Shown: piece after piece, positions 13,064 to 25,500 of the stretch
Layout of the letters: each line of letters opens with the position of its first letter
How positions within the stretch are numbered: the first letter of the stretch is position 1
DNA from: Augochlora pura
Taxonomy: Eukaryota; Arthropoda; Insecta; Hymenoptera; Halictidae
NCBI RefSeq assembly: GCF_028453695.1
Contig: NC_135777.1
Location: 3,224,001 to 3,288,000, forward strand
Length of the DNA stretch: 64,000 nucleotides
Reading direction: 5' to 3'
Position numbers and translations under genes: made by a program
The notes under the pieces: model-generated
What the model was told of the DNA's origin: nothing
Seen by the model: only the letters and a program-made list of their open reading frames with translations
The model's database searches: none

Positions 13064-15099
13064 ATGTTGCTAATTTTAATTCTCATAATACTGGCAATTA
13101 TTGGATACAAGTTCTACGAATTTATTACGTGCGTGCCACCGAATGTACCGCCATGTAAGTACAACTAAAAATCGCGAAGCTGTTACTCAATTAATTTGCA
13201 AAGTGTTTCAAATAATCAACTCAGCATTAGCATTTCTCCTGGTTGAAATAGCTGACATAGTTTAAATCATTTGTTTCGCGACTATTCTATGGAAAAAAAT
13301 GATTGAGCTCCGCTATGGTCTGTAAAAAGTGCCGAGATTCTATCCGAATCGTCCGCCAACAGGTCTTCCGCGAGTGCCGTTCTTTGGCTCCTATTGCTTC
13401 CTGCTTATGGGTGACTACAAGTACCCTTTCAAGACCCTACGATATTACGTGAAGAAATTGAAATCAAAAGTTTTGACATGCTACATGGGACCATATTGTA
13501 CCATCGTGGCGAACGACTACAACAGCATCAAAGAAGTCTACACAAGCGATGCCTTAGACGGCAGACCGACCGAAGTTGATATTGTGAAATCTAGAGCCTT
13601 CGGAGGGTATTACGGTATCTTCTTCACCGAGGGCTTATTCTGGAAATATCAAAGACGATTCGCCCTTAAGAACATGAGGGACTTCGGATTCGGCAGGCGA
13701 CAGGAGAAGTACGAGGCAGACATGATGGAGGAGGTGATCCAGTTGATCGATACGCTTAAGAACGGACCCATCAACGACCAGGAAAAGGTGCAACGAGATT
13801 CAAAACAGGTCGTTGCTTTTTCTGAAGGTTTAACGAGATGTCTTTTAGACGATCCTGAGGAAGGGAGCCGCTTATTTCAACGACGTTCTGTACCTGTACG
13901 CTACGAACAGCATTTGGAACATCATGTTCGGCGAAAGGTTCCACCGTTCGGATTATCATCGAACAAAGGGGCTGTGCAAAAACGCCATGATGTTCCAAAG
14001 AGATTCCGACACCACCGGTGGGGCAATTTTCCAGCATAAATTCTTGAAGTACTTTGGGAACATGTTCGGGTTCGCCGGAGCCATAAAGGGACACTATGGC
14101 ATGGTGGATTTCGTGAAGGTACGTCTTCTGTCGTGCTTGGTGTACGAAAGGGAGGTCTGACTAAGATCAACGTTAGGTCCCGACTTTTCCCCAATAGCTA
14201 TTGCAATTCTGATAGTGTTGCGATCACTGCAGGAATATTTAGATACGCGGAAGATATTGCACTCAGAGGGCAACGACACAGGGATGGTGGACAGATATCT
14301 AACAGAGTTGCAACAGCAGACTGATATATCCAGCTTTTCGGAGAAACAACTGATAATGGTTTTGGTGGACTTTATGTTCCCGGCGCTATCAGCGATGCCC
14401 AGCACTCTTACGCAACTTATAAAAACCATGTTGCACTATCCGGAAGTTGCGAAGAAAGTGCAGACGGAGATAGACAGCGTGGTCGGGACCGGCAGAATCG
14501 TCAATTGGGATGATAGGAAGAAGTATAACGCTCTCGAAAACGAAAAGTGTCACGTTCTTGTAAATAAGTTTAACTTTGATTCTCTATGCTTCAGCCTACC
14601 ATACACCGAAGCAACCATAAGAGAGAGTATGCGGTTCGAGACGCTGACGCCTCTCGGCGTATATCACAAGGCCCTAAGGGACACCACCCTCTTTGGCTAC
14701 GATATCCCGATGAACACATTAGTGATCGCGAACTTGTCAGGTATGAACACGGATCCTGATCTATGGGGCGATCCGGAGAACTTCCGGCCGGAACGGTTCC
14801 TCAAGGAAGACGGTCAACTGACCAAGGACTTGACTTTAAACTTTGGGTTCGGTATGTATGGAGAATTAGGCGATTACCGGTGATACCTCGGAAAGGAACA
14901 GGTAACTTTGGTTTTAGGGCATCGTGTATGCGCTGGGGAAACTTTCGCGAGGTTTAACATATTCGCGGTGTTCGCTGCGCTGATGCAGAACTTCGATTTT
15001 GGATTTATCGAGGGCGAGCCTACGGGATGGGACGATAAATTACCTGGACTGATAGTCTCTCCCAAGGAAACGTGGATTCGAGTAGAGCCACGATGTTGA
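13064..15099 (+). CDS. Cytochrome P450, CYP2 clan (Cyp304a1/Cyp303a1-like)
   Basis: Six exons: 13064-13154, 13330-13787, 13849-14118, 14233-14522, 14595-14851 and 14918-15099. They encode a full-length 515-aa microsomal P450. Residues 1-20 form an N-terminal membrane anchor, followed by a proline hinge (VPPNVPPLP). Other landmarks are a WKYQRRFAL C-helix, GFGRR, the K-helix ExxR (Glu380, Arg383), FRPERF, and the heme loop FGFGHRVCAG with ligand Cys460. Two introns (13788-13848 and 14523-14594) are short; the second is open in frame and the first mimics a frameshift, but removing both restores family sequence exactly. The I-helix (about 314-335, containing FPALSAMPST) lacks the usual acid-threonine pair. 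P450s of this clan carry out NADPH-dependent monooxygenation of hormones or other lipophilic substrates at the ER; the substrate is not predictable here. The subfamily assignment is from memory of related insect proteins and is tentative. Confidence 0.93.
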
Positions 15100-15341
15100 A
15101 GAAATTGCCACTTGGTACAGGAATTTAGCGACAGGATTAACGATTAGTAACTAATATCGTAATCTCAGTTGATTGTGTGGAACGTAGGTAGTAACATTTA
15201 ATACAGCCACGAGTGCAATGCATGTCGGGACATCGCGGTCGAAAGATAACTACATTTGTAATTACAAATTTACTCACTATAATCGGACGTATAAGAGATA
15301 GACATATGTTGTATCTTGTTTTTAGTTGCCGTTGCAGTGAC

Positions 15342-15347
15342 AATAAA
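15342..15347 (+). terminator. P450 poly(A) signal
   Basis: AATAAA 243 bases after the P450 stop codon, the first on that strand. Confidence 0.6.
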
Positions 15348-16797
15348 GATAGTCTGTCTTAAAATAACTAAATTATACACTATTTTCAAGGAACCGATTG
15401 TGTTTTCCTGTTTATCGACTGTATTACGTCAGGTTGAAATGAAAGCGACACGCGCTGGTATGCTATAGATTTATTTGTATAATTCGAGACAGTCAGAGAC
15501 AGAAAATACATCGCATCGGACTAAACGTACTTAACATAGACAGGTTCTCGGGAGTTTTGCCTACGAGCAAGCACCCATTGTTAAATGCATACTTGCGCTC
15601 TAAGAGACGTTATCCTTATTAAAATATTCAGTGACTGTGAAATAAAAATATTATGTACAGATATTACTATGACGGAGAAGAGAGGGAAGATGCTCTTACT
15701 CTTATGTGCAGTAAAAAGTAAAAACTTGCGTGCAACCGCGACGGTATCCTGTTAAATGCGGTCCTGCTCGAGGAAGTTGCAATTCCTTATCCCCTAAGTT
15801 AATATTCGTACTCGATATTTAATGGCGTGTACGCTTCATAAAATCAAAACTGTTTCGCATCGATTTAATTTCCTGCTAAAATATCGAGTAGAATCTTTAG
15901 GATGAAAATATATGATTGCGAGTTCTCGGGATGTGGACGTATCGACATAAGTGCCGACGCAGTTGCATATACACTTTATTGCTGATCTTCCCAAATTTCC
16001 CATGTCTTTTATTTCTCTTGTTAAATACAGAGCGTAGATCTTTTGTCAAATATTCAGTGCCATTCAATGTAACCGAGCTATAACCACTATTGCAGTGGTT
16101 TTTTTTTCTCAAAATAATTGAACGATGCTAATCGAAAAAGTTTCATTACGCGAGTTGTTCGTGTTATCATTGTTGCGCCGGCAAGAATCATTAACCAGCA
16201 ATCGCGACAGAAAACAATCTGAAACGTGCGATAACGGATGAAAGATTTGATCGTTATATAGTATAATTTGTTACAAAATTTATTTACAAGTCATTTGCAA
16301 TAATTTCATATCGTCATAGGAATAAAACTTGAATACTAGAAATTGTTAATTAACAAAACCGTATGCACGTAACGATTCGCTGGAAGGAATGCATTGTAGT
16401 AAGTGTAACAAGGAATTGGCTCTGTAAGCTTCACTGTCGGATCTGACAAAAGTATCCGCAAATCTAAAATATCTTCACATTGTACTATTAAACGAGTTTA
16501 TGAAGTTTGGCAAAACAACAATAGTTATTATCTATAAATAAGATGTTTTGTACATTGAACGTTTGCCAACGGCGGCGCGGGACTTCCTTTTAACGCAATA
16601 TAAAAGTACTGGAGCTTTACGGACACACGTTACTTCACGGTATCATGGTTGCATAGACACTTGTGCAGAACTGTTTTAAAGTACTAACTTCGTCGCGCAC
16701 AGAAGGTTCCTTGAGTGGTATGAAATCAACAAGACATAACAGCACATTGTACATAGCTCCGCATATGTGTGTATTTGTATAACCAATTAATTAGCAT

Positions 16798-16803
16798 TTT
16801 ATT
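16798..16803 (-). terminator. SEC11 poly(A) signal
   Basis: AATAAA on the minus strand, about 70 bases beyond the SEC11 stop codon. Confidence 0.6.
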
Positions 16804-16874
16804 TTACAATGCACTTCTCTTTGTTAGATGTTCAACGGCAGTCTATTTCACAGAATTTCCTATCAGACGCGTGC

Positions 16875-18056
16875 TTATTCCCTGTGTGCCAAAATATAGA
16901 TCCCTAAGAATGCTAACACTGCACACTTGAACTTGGGATACTCATTCATGTATATAGTTATCATCCCTACATACGGTAAGAAACCTTTTGCTTTACCAAC
17001 AACATCTTTGTCGGTCAGCCACAGCTGACCAGCTGCGTACAAACCTCTATCGTCAACAGAGTTATTATCACCTTTTGTCAAAAATTTAATAGTATTGTTT
17101 TGGTCACCCCTAAAATTCATGAATTCTCGATCAATGATTAATTTGGATTACATCTAGCCTTACCTATTCTTAGCAACTAGGCAATACTTACTTCTCGTGT
17201 AGTTTAAGTATTCTGTGCACAATTGGAATATCCCTACCCTCAACTTTAAAGACAACAATTTCTCCTACTCTGACTGGTTCGTCATGGTAATTGGTTAAAA
17301 ATAATAAATCCCCCCTGTGAAATGCTGGCTCCATGCTACCGCTATAACATATTCAGGAACAAAATGCAAGTGCTGTTAATTTGTATATAGAATATCAAGA
17401 AAAACTTGAACAGATAAAAAAACTTGGGTGGATAGAAGAAGCCCTTTTCAAAGATCAAACTTCACAAGATAACTTAACTACAATATATTAAAAATCAAGT
17501 TGTAAAACCAAAACCAATGTAGTAGCATTTAAACACGTAGTAACAACGATACTCAAAACGTATAGAAATAAATAAATCACAGAGTAACTGTAATGAATGT
17601 AGTAAAGAAAATTATATCAAGGATATACAAAAATAAATACATAAAATCAGCAGATCAATAGTAATGAAAGAAACACGTAAATAGGCCGATTCAAATTCGA
17701 TGAAATGGAGATGGAAGACCTTCATTTTTGTTACTTAAAACTATTCGCGCGTAAGATGCGTTTGTAGAATAGGTTATATGTTGAAATACCTGAGAACGAC
17801 CACGATCGGGCTTTCGGTTCCTGTGACGACCATCAATCCTTTCCACATCATCAATGCAGAGGACACGATCATAGCGAAACTCAGCACTTGATACAGAAAC
17901 TATAAATAAAAATAGGAAAATCGTTCTTATACTCCATTCAAACGACCATATGTGCTTGCTCGCCGAAGACTTACAACGCTTGGAAATTGAAAATTACTTT
18001 ACCTGACGTTTATTCATCCTCCTGACATCGTCGAACAAAGACTGCCACGAGGCCAT
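16875..18056 (-). CDS. SEC11: Signal peptidase complex catalytic subunit SEC11
   Basis: Four minus-strand exons: 18056-18003, 17899-17790, 17341-17192 and 17109-16875. They encode 182 aa (human SEC11A is 179 aa). A short cytosolic N-terminus (MASWQSLFDDVRRMNKRQ) precedes a signal-anchor membrane helix at about 19-45. The catalytic serine is Ser57 in SGSMEPAF, the histidine is His97 in IVHRIL, and the aspartate lies in GDNNSVDD near residue 124, so the Ser-His-Asp triad of eukaryotic SEC11 is complete. A second hydrophobic segment is at the C-terminus (KCAVLAFLGIYILAH). The enzyme removes signal peptides from secretory and membrane proteins in the ER lumen as part of the signal peptidase complex. 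In Drosophila the orthologue is twisted rather late (twr). The start matches the family N-terminus exactly. The gene converges on the P450. Confidence 0.97.
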
Positions 18057-19168
18057 TACCATATTTTCCTAGAAATTACGAGAACCAACTAAACAAAACG
18101 GCTTCAAACTACGTTTACGTTTCCCCTTGAACGAAACCGGCAACAACCAGTCGTATACCACGTCACGTAAACAATGAACAAGGAACGTTTGGAACAGGTG
18201 AAACTATCGGAACGGTCCGAGTTTCTAGCGATCGAATGGCGGGAGAAATTCAAATGTATTTATATAATAATCACCCGAAATGAATAACACCGTAACAAAC
18301 AACTATCGTTAATCATCGGTCGATAATTCTAGTTACTTTAGTTCATATTTTCCGTAATCTATCCTCAATTTTTAATAAGATCACAAATTTTATCGCGTAG
18401 TACATACATTGGATGGTGGCGCCACCAACATGTTCACGGCCAAACACAAAACTACTGGTTCCGCATTTTGAATCTAACGTTGCGTCGAGCTGGTTGTTGG
18501 ATGGTGTCTGAGTTCTTTGAAATTTTATTGTGTGTATCTGGTTTACTTGCTCGAGACAAGTATTAATATATGTATAGTTCATTAGGTTTAACTGATCAAA
18601 AAGTACCTGCAGTAATGAAGACACGATGAATTAATCGAACGAATAACAACTGTGTCGCAAAACAAAATGACGGAGATCCTGTAACCCTGGTTGCCGACCG
18701 GTAAGCCCTCCTCCTTTCCTTTTTCACTTTATAATCCTGTAAATCTTCGTTAAGTATGTCACTTCTATCAACTAATATTGCAAATGAGTCAATTGTTCAA
18801 TCAAGGAGGCCAATTATAGATAAGTTGTCCGGAGATGGGCGAGACAAGTAGAATTAGACTACAAGGTCGTATCAGCGATAACGCATTTTTAGAAAAAGAG
18901 AGTTCGAACTGGAATCTTTGATATATAATTTTGGGACTTCCGGTTGACGGGTGTCTCAAGTTGTTTATTGAAACAATATACATATATCTAAAGAAAGCAA
19001 GCAGCCCAACGCCGTTTTGTCAAAGAATTTGGACTTTGTTTTTGAAAGATTTGACTATCGCGTGGAGAAGGCGACACCTTCTGGCGGCAGCCATAATTAA
19101 TCTCTTAGCTTTTAATCCAGAATATTATAATTCTCTTTTATGGGGTTCTAACAGAGCTTTACATTAAT
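18057..19168. other. Region upstream of SEC11, no gene recognised
   Basis: Contains the SEC11 promoter and 5' UTR. A 93-codon minus-strand frame (18343-18624) and a 78-codon + frame (18931-19167) are open but have no family resemblance and no coding-like codon pattern that I can see. Confidence 0.45.
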
Positions 19169-19170
19169 TA

Positions 19171-19418
19171 CCAAAGTAAGTAAGCTATTCGTAAGATCTC
19201 TCTCAGCTTTACAAAACTGTTACATTAGCTTTTTCGAGTAATTTAATTTGTAATGATTTTTTGGTCTTGTAAATGGAATATCCAGGAAGCAAAAGTCAGC
19301 ACTTCTAAGGTTCCATTTCTAAGCCTAAAAAAATATAAAAAATTCAATTGTTCAGAAAAGCGAATATAATAGTTTTGTAGAGATGATAAAGGTCTTTCGA
19401 ATTGTTTTCTCACTTTGC
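19171..19418. mobile_element. Mariner-family MITE (248 bp)
   Basis: The element is flanked by TA on both sides (19169-19170 and 19419-19420) and has imperfect inverted ends of about 49 bp. The left end starts CCAAAGTAAGTAAGC, and the reverse complement of the right end starts GCAAAGTGAGAAAAC; both arms run to a shared TACAAAACTGT. There is no transposase. The same ends and internal sequence (TTCCATTTCTAAGCCTAAAA) occur at 39856-40306, where a transposase remnant is present. Confidence 0.8.
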
Positions 19419-19891
19419 TAATTAATGCACAAGTCGTTATAAAATAAAAATCCCAACCCGATACGTATCATAATATATTTACAAGATTTATAGAACAATG
19501 CTCGAATATTTGTTACGTCGAATCATGCCCGATTTGGATAGTTTCTAGAAAAGAGAATCCGTGGAGCCACTTTAATGTCACTTTATTGACTACAGACATA
19601 CTTAAACCGAGATACTGTGATCCAACCTATCCGCATCCTCCGTAAAAGTTTTCCCAATATTCATCACACTCAGAACACGTTTTCTCCGCAATGCTACCGG
19701 GGTTCGTAACTATAAAACAAATTATAAAGTTCGCAGCACCATATAATCCGCGACGCACAGTCGTCGCGCCGGAAACGCTTAATAATTACAAAGAACAAAG
19801 CTCGAGTAATGTCGAGGTACCGCGATGAGTCTAGGAGCTTTTTATCTTTTATCTCTCACATTCGAGTATAGGCAAAGAGGTTCTTGAGCAT

Positions 19892-19893
19892 TT

Positions 19894-19925
<32 letters not shown>

Positions 19926-20080
19926 GGTCTCTATCATACAAACTCACTCTATCTCTCTTTCTCTCTGGTACATACACGCGCGCGCGCGCAAACGCATACA
20001 GCTTTCATTCGCATGGAAATATCGAAGTGGCTACGAATTAACGATACATATATATATATATATATTTATATATTTATATA
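19892..20080. repeat. Microsatellite cluster: CT, CG and TA runs
   Basis: A (CT)n tract at about 19892-19925, an ACACGCGCGCGC run at about 19972-19990, and an AT dinucleotide tract at about 20047-20080. Confidence 0.9.
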
Positions 20081-20535
20081 AATTGCAATTGTTTAGCTTT
20101 CTCCGACGAGTTTCAGTTATCCATAAAATGCAGCGAGTGCCGTGACTAATGAACCATACGGTCGATCATTTTATGTCTTTAACAATCACGTAACTCGGCG
20201 TCGCCTTCGCTGCATTTTCGTTCAGTGATTTAGCCGTGACGTGCATGGTAAACTCAACAATTATACGATATAACAAATCCCTAACTTAACGGTGCGTTCG
20301 AAGTTCCTCGACGCGGCGATTCGTTCGCCCGAGGCCAGTTCGGTTCACAGGTGGCAGCACCTGGTTGTCAACCAGCGTTAAGTACAGGTTGTTCCAGAAA
20401 GAAAGACCGACATCGAATCACAAACAGGTTCAAGTACAAAGTAGATTGGAACAGCCTTATATGGCAACATCGGCTACATCCAGCTGGATGTAACGCACTA
20501 TCCTCACTGGGCATGCCCCATCACAGTGATCTTAA

Positions 20536-20683
20536 CACTTTGAGTGCCAAAATCCGCGCAAACGAACGCTCGTTACAGTGCTTTAATCTTCTCGCAATCT
20601 TCGAACCACGACGAATCCCGACTAACAATCCTGGATCTCGTTCGTGTTCGATCTGACTTTTTAAACGATCCTCGGCCAAAGTG
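20536..20683. mobile_element. Short piggyBac-like MITE
   Basis: It begins after TTAA (20532-20535) with CACTTTGAGTGCCAAA. It ends GGCCAAAGTG before TTAG (20684-20687), so the ends are inverted copies of CACTTTG. About 148 bp, with no coding capacity. Confidence 0.5.
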
Positions 20684-22508
20684 TTAGGATCCTGTCGAAC
20701 AGTTTCGAACGAGACTGGCTCTCGACGACAATTAGAGTACAATACGATAAACTATATGCACGAACTGGTTAACATCTGTGATCAAACACCTTTCCCGACG
20801 TAATTGCCGCACTTGTGCGTGAATCATCCGCACGGCGGGCCGTGCAAAACGGAACATAAGCGAGAGACTCAATTTTCCTCTGAAAAGAAAACGTATGAAC
20901 GCGTAGAACGGCTGAAAAAACTCGCGGGCAAGAAACGATCCACGGATCAGAGGCGACACTGTTCCCTATCGAAACGAGCCGAGCCTATAAGCTCGTCCAG
21001 CTCTATCACCTTCGTGGCACAGACATCGTGCGATTCTCCTTCGTATCAAAATTCAGACTCTCAAATGAAAGCACACAGAAGCGAACAGTCGCTGCGCGAT
21101 TATCGAAGCCGCGTTGTTGATCGCGGTCTGCGACGGCGATCTACGGTTTCGACGAACACACGCGCCACGTCGACTCTAGTCTCCATGAAAAAGGGGTATG
21201 TCTCGATATCCTACGATCGATTACGGCAGGCACGGACGACGATTATCGTCTATTACGAAACTCATCGTCGCGCGCGGCTGTTTACGGATTCGTCGCCGAG
21301 CGAGAATGGCTGGTAGCTATAGCCGCGTACAGAAATCCTAAAAAGTCAAGTGACACTGGTTACGAGGGGTTTAGCCTGAGTCGCGTTTAGGTTGACTAGA
21401 ATTCGTTCGCCTCCCGTTTCGACCTCGGCGTCCTCCCGTCGGTCCTCTTACGAATTACCAGAGAGCTACGGATTAGAAAAAGCTTAGGAAATGGAACTCC
21501 GTGCGATCCATGGATGGACAACTGCATGATCGTAAGCGACACTGATCTAGGGCGCAGCAAGCACAGCTGGTGTCATCAGTCACGTGTAAAAAAACGTCCC
21601 CGAGCCCGGGGACCGCGCGATCGAGGCGTCTAACGTATCTAATCGCTTTTAATTCCCGGATGACCGTGAGCAGCGGTGTTCCCCGCGGCTGGTCCTCGGG
21701 ACCGATCGGTGTGTCTCCTTTTGCGACTAGTCTAGCCGGATGCTTGGAACAGAACCGATGAGCGTTTCGTTTGTCCCCGACAGGGTCGTAGGACTATGTA
21801 CAAACGAATCGAGGTGGCGCCTAGTGCTAATTGTAAGACACAATGTTATCATGCGTGTGACGCGTCCCGTGTGGCTCAACGACGCCCGCTGCTGATGCCT
21901 TCAATCAGGTGTTGGTCGACAGAAACGTGGTTGGTCTTTATTCCTTGATGCGATCAGCAGCTGTCCCCAAGTTTCATGCAACCTTCTTCTTACTTGTCTT
22001 CTTGCTGCGGGGCAGGGTAGCGAAGCTGGTTATCTGCAAGCAAACAGACCGTCTCATTTACGCGTCCTCTTATCAGTTATTCAGGGAAACAATCCTCAAA
22101 GAAAACATGGTCCCTCGGACTCTAACGTCTTCGGTCCTCCGCGAAGCAAAGAAAAACCTTAATCGATACTCGTTTCGCTCAATCTCAGTCATCCTCTCGG
22201 AAGCAACAGTTAATCGTTATCTCAACAATTATCATCCCTCGATTAGTCGACCAAACCGGCATGCAAAACGGATCACTCGCTAGATAATTAGTGACTAAGG
22301 CAAGTTAGAAAACCACTCTAGAAACCATTTTCATACGATCTGAACGTGTTAATCCGTTTCTTCTCCCAGACTTGCCAGTGTTTTAAACAATGGGGTGGAC
22401 GGGGCGGGGGTAGGCTACAGGGGGGGTTGAGTTTAGTATGCCGTCAACAAAAAAAACCAGCCAATGAGACCCGTCTAACTGCGATCATTTACGTTTTCCT
22501 CCAGACTC

Positions 22509-25500
22509 TCAGTAGATGTCTGACTCGAGTTTCTTGCCGGCTTTCGGCGACTGAGACATCTCTCTGATATCCTGAGCAGTCGCCTTTGGCTTCTCTTTGG
22601 TCTCAGCCGGCGTCGCGTCCGCTAGGACATAGGTGTCCGAGCTGACCGAGGTGTCGTTCTCGCTCTTGTCATCGGTGTTAGTGTCCTGACTAGAGATCGA
22701 CTGCTTGGGCGATAGTTCTATGATCGTTTCCTGGGGCTCGATGCTCACGGACCTGGACTCGGCCGTGCTGATGTCCGAGGCGGAGTCTTCGGACTTCAAG
22801 GAGCCTCTGTGCTCCCTGTGAAAGGCGCTGTGGAAGATGTTCTTCGGGATCGTCAGCAGTTTCGAGAAGCCTTCTTTGGTCCTCTGTCTCTTGGACTTTT
22901 TTCCTTTAGACTTCTCGTGAGCGATAAAGACGTCCTTCGTCTGGTCGGTCGTCGAGAACGTCTTCACGGTGCCGGTCTTGATCACCAGCGTCGCCTTCAA
23001 CGCGTTCTGAGAGTCAGTTTCGTCCAGATCTTCCTCGCTTAGAGGAGCCCTCGGCGCTGGCTTCTTGTGGTACTTGCCAGCTCGGCTAGAATTCTCCTCC
23101 GCACCGTCGACTTTGTTCGACAGTTCAATCTCTTTCGTCTCAGTGTCTTTGACCTCGCTGGGGTCATTCTTCTCCGAGCTTTCGTTAGTATCTACGTGCT
23201 CCACTGGTTGGGGCAATGAATCAGCGATGCTAGCGTTACTACCTTTCTGTTTGTCCTGCGTGTAAACAATGTTGTTGACAGCCTTGTGAGCCTCGCTCAA
23301 CAGCTGCTTCAGCTCGTCGAACTTCGTCTGGCAGAGTTCGTCGGTTAGCGTGCGCTCCGTTTCTCCTCCGGCTTCTTCTTCGGGGACAGTGGATCTCGTC
23401 GCCTCTTCTACCATGACTACCTGATCAGCTGGCGTTTCTGCCACTTTGACCACCTGATCGCTCGGTGTTTCCTTATCTTTCACTTCTTGTATCGTTGCCG
23501 CGGTTTCCGGGACGATCTCTGTCTCTATACTATGAATGATCTGAACCTCGGCGGTCGAAACAGAGCCCGAAGGTTCCTGAATAGGTTCCTTCGGCTCTGC
23601 ATCGATCACCGGCGGTTCTGAGCCTGATTGACTGGTGTTTTCGATCGGGCCGTCGTTACCTGCGACAGAGGGTCCACGATCGAGCCTGACATAATCGGCA
23701 ACATTACTCTTTTGCGACAGCATGAGCAAGATCTCGAGAGCTTGCTCGGGGGTGACGTGACTCAAAGGTGTCGGAAGTGAGATGTTTATGGAGGGAGGGA
23801 GATCGTTGCTGTCGGAATCCTCGTCGGCCTCCTTCAAATACCAAAAATGATCTGATTACAACGAAACGGATGGACCGCCGCGGTCTCGAAGTTTGACAAT
23901 CGAAAGACGACCGAGGCTGAACCGACGTCGTCCAACGAACTCCAACGCGGTCGTCGTCGGTTCAGCCTTGGCCCATATCAACGGTCCCGCTGCTATCGAG
24001 TACCTCTTGCGTCTTCTTCGTGGTAGAGCGAGGTTTTGCGCGTGTCCTTGCTCCGACGCTCGATGTCCGCACCAACGAGTCACCCTGGGACGAACGGGTC
24101 GACTGCAGGGCCTCTCCGCTGCTGTATCCGCTGGATATGTCGTCCGAGGATCTTATGTTGCTGAAATTCAAAACACAAGATTAGGGATTTCGTAGAAATC
24201 GTCGACCGGCTCGCGAAACGAAAATTAGCGTGGATTAAACGAGATACAAACGTTAAGCTGGATGTGGGCTCCCTGGACGTCGGCTCTTTGGCGTTCATGC
24301 ATTTATACAGGTCCACTTCGGAGAAGTACATCTCCACCCGATTGCTACTCGACTGTGTCCGACGAGGGCTGTAACCTCTCCTCCCAACGTGCTCTCTTCG
24401 ACGAGGTTCCACTGGAATTAATAGCAAATCGTCAGCAAACATTGGTTCGGTTATCGGTTCGATGATGGAACCGATGGCTCCCGGACTTCCATAACGCTGG
24501 CTAGAGAGTCTCCCAGAAGTCTCGCGAAAGAGTTACGCGAGACGGGCGGAATAGCTTCTTAAAAAATAAAGAGGTCGACCAGCGTGGTTCAATCGTTTTC
24601 GCGATCTCGCGTAAGATCCGTGACGCAACGTCCATGTTGGAAGCGTAGGAAAACTTTCTGGCGAACGCAATAGATAAAGTGGTGTAGAATATCGAATACG
24701 GCTACTCAGGGCGTGAATCGACTAGAGTGTTAGGTCGGACGAGAAACGAGTACGGGAAAGTGGTCGATCATGAATGGAGAATCTATCGTTGCCTAAGTAA
24801 GAGTCCTGAGTCTTCCAAGGATTAACGACGATTCGAACTAAACGGGTTTGACCAGGGAACGAGGACTACGTCGAAGGGGTGCTCCTTCTGGCTCGTTTCG
24901 TGGATTTCCGACGGGCACGCGTCGCCGGACAGATTTATCGGAATCGTTTAGGTGGAGCTAACTAAAAATTCACGCGAACAGAGACGGTCTAGAATCGGCG
25001 GACAACCTGCGATGTCCGTCTCGTCGTGCAAGTGCGACGTGTTTCTATTCTCGTCCTCCTTCTCGCCGGTCAGGTCGCTCAGGCTGTAGCTCTTCTTTAA
25101 ATGCTGCACCAGTCCGCCGCCGCCCTGAAAGACCAATTTTCGGTTGTTTCAGCGAGGCCGGCAGAAAGTCCGCGGGCTCTTAGTGTGGTTAAAGCGTCAG
25201 TGCAAAGAAAGAAAGAGAGAGAAAGTAGTCTAGATCGGAACTCAAAGAAATCGATCGACCGAGAGATCGAGCGAGACGTAAAGGGTATCAAAAAGATAGA
25301 GTAAAAATCAAGAGAGAAAAAAAAAGAACGGTAACGTCTTACCAAAATACTCGGAAAAATAGTGAAGTGTTAATGTGTTATCTCGCCGTGACCAGATCTA
25401 CGGGACCGTCGTGCGTCTCTAGCGATCGATCTAGGCCGGGCTTTCAGTCCGTCGCCTATCCGGATGCGTTTCTTTTCTAGCTTGCATTCTGGCACGGGTT

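Larger units (their letters stand above)
15100..16874. other. Convergent interval between the P450 and SEC11, no gene
   Basis: It holds the 3' UTRs of both genes. The P450 has AATAAA at 15342-15347; SEC11 has one on the minus strand at 16803-16798. The middle 1.3 kb is AT-rich with no supportable coding frame or recognisable repeat. Confidence 0.55.
19419..22508. other. Presumed ReepA 3' UTR and downstream DNA
   Basis: Downstream of the ReepA stop codon on the minus strand. Contents include a CT microsatellite, a CG run, a TA run and one short TTAA-flanked MITE, each listed separately. A 170-codon + frame (20804-21316) is rich in Arg and Ser and resembles no family; it is probably incidental in moderately GC-rich DNA. 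No other gene is seen. Confidence 0.45.

Noticed and set aside
13788..13848. Apparent frameshift in the P450 after NDQEK
   Set aside because: The segment is a 61-base GT-AG intron in correct phase; removing it restores family sequence on both sides.
14523..14594. Extra 24 residues in the P450 open frame
   Set aside because: This is a 72-base GT-AG intron that happens to lack stops; splicing rejoins DDRKN to LPYTEA as expected.
20804..21316. 170-codon + frame opposite the ReepA 3' UTR
   Set aside because: Arg/Ser-rich, without domain or splice context; more likely UTR antisense.
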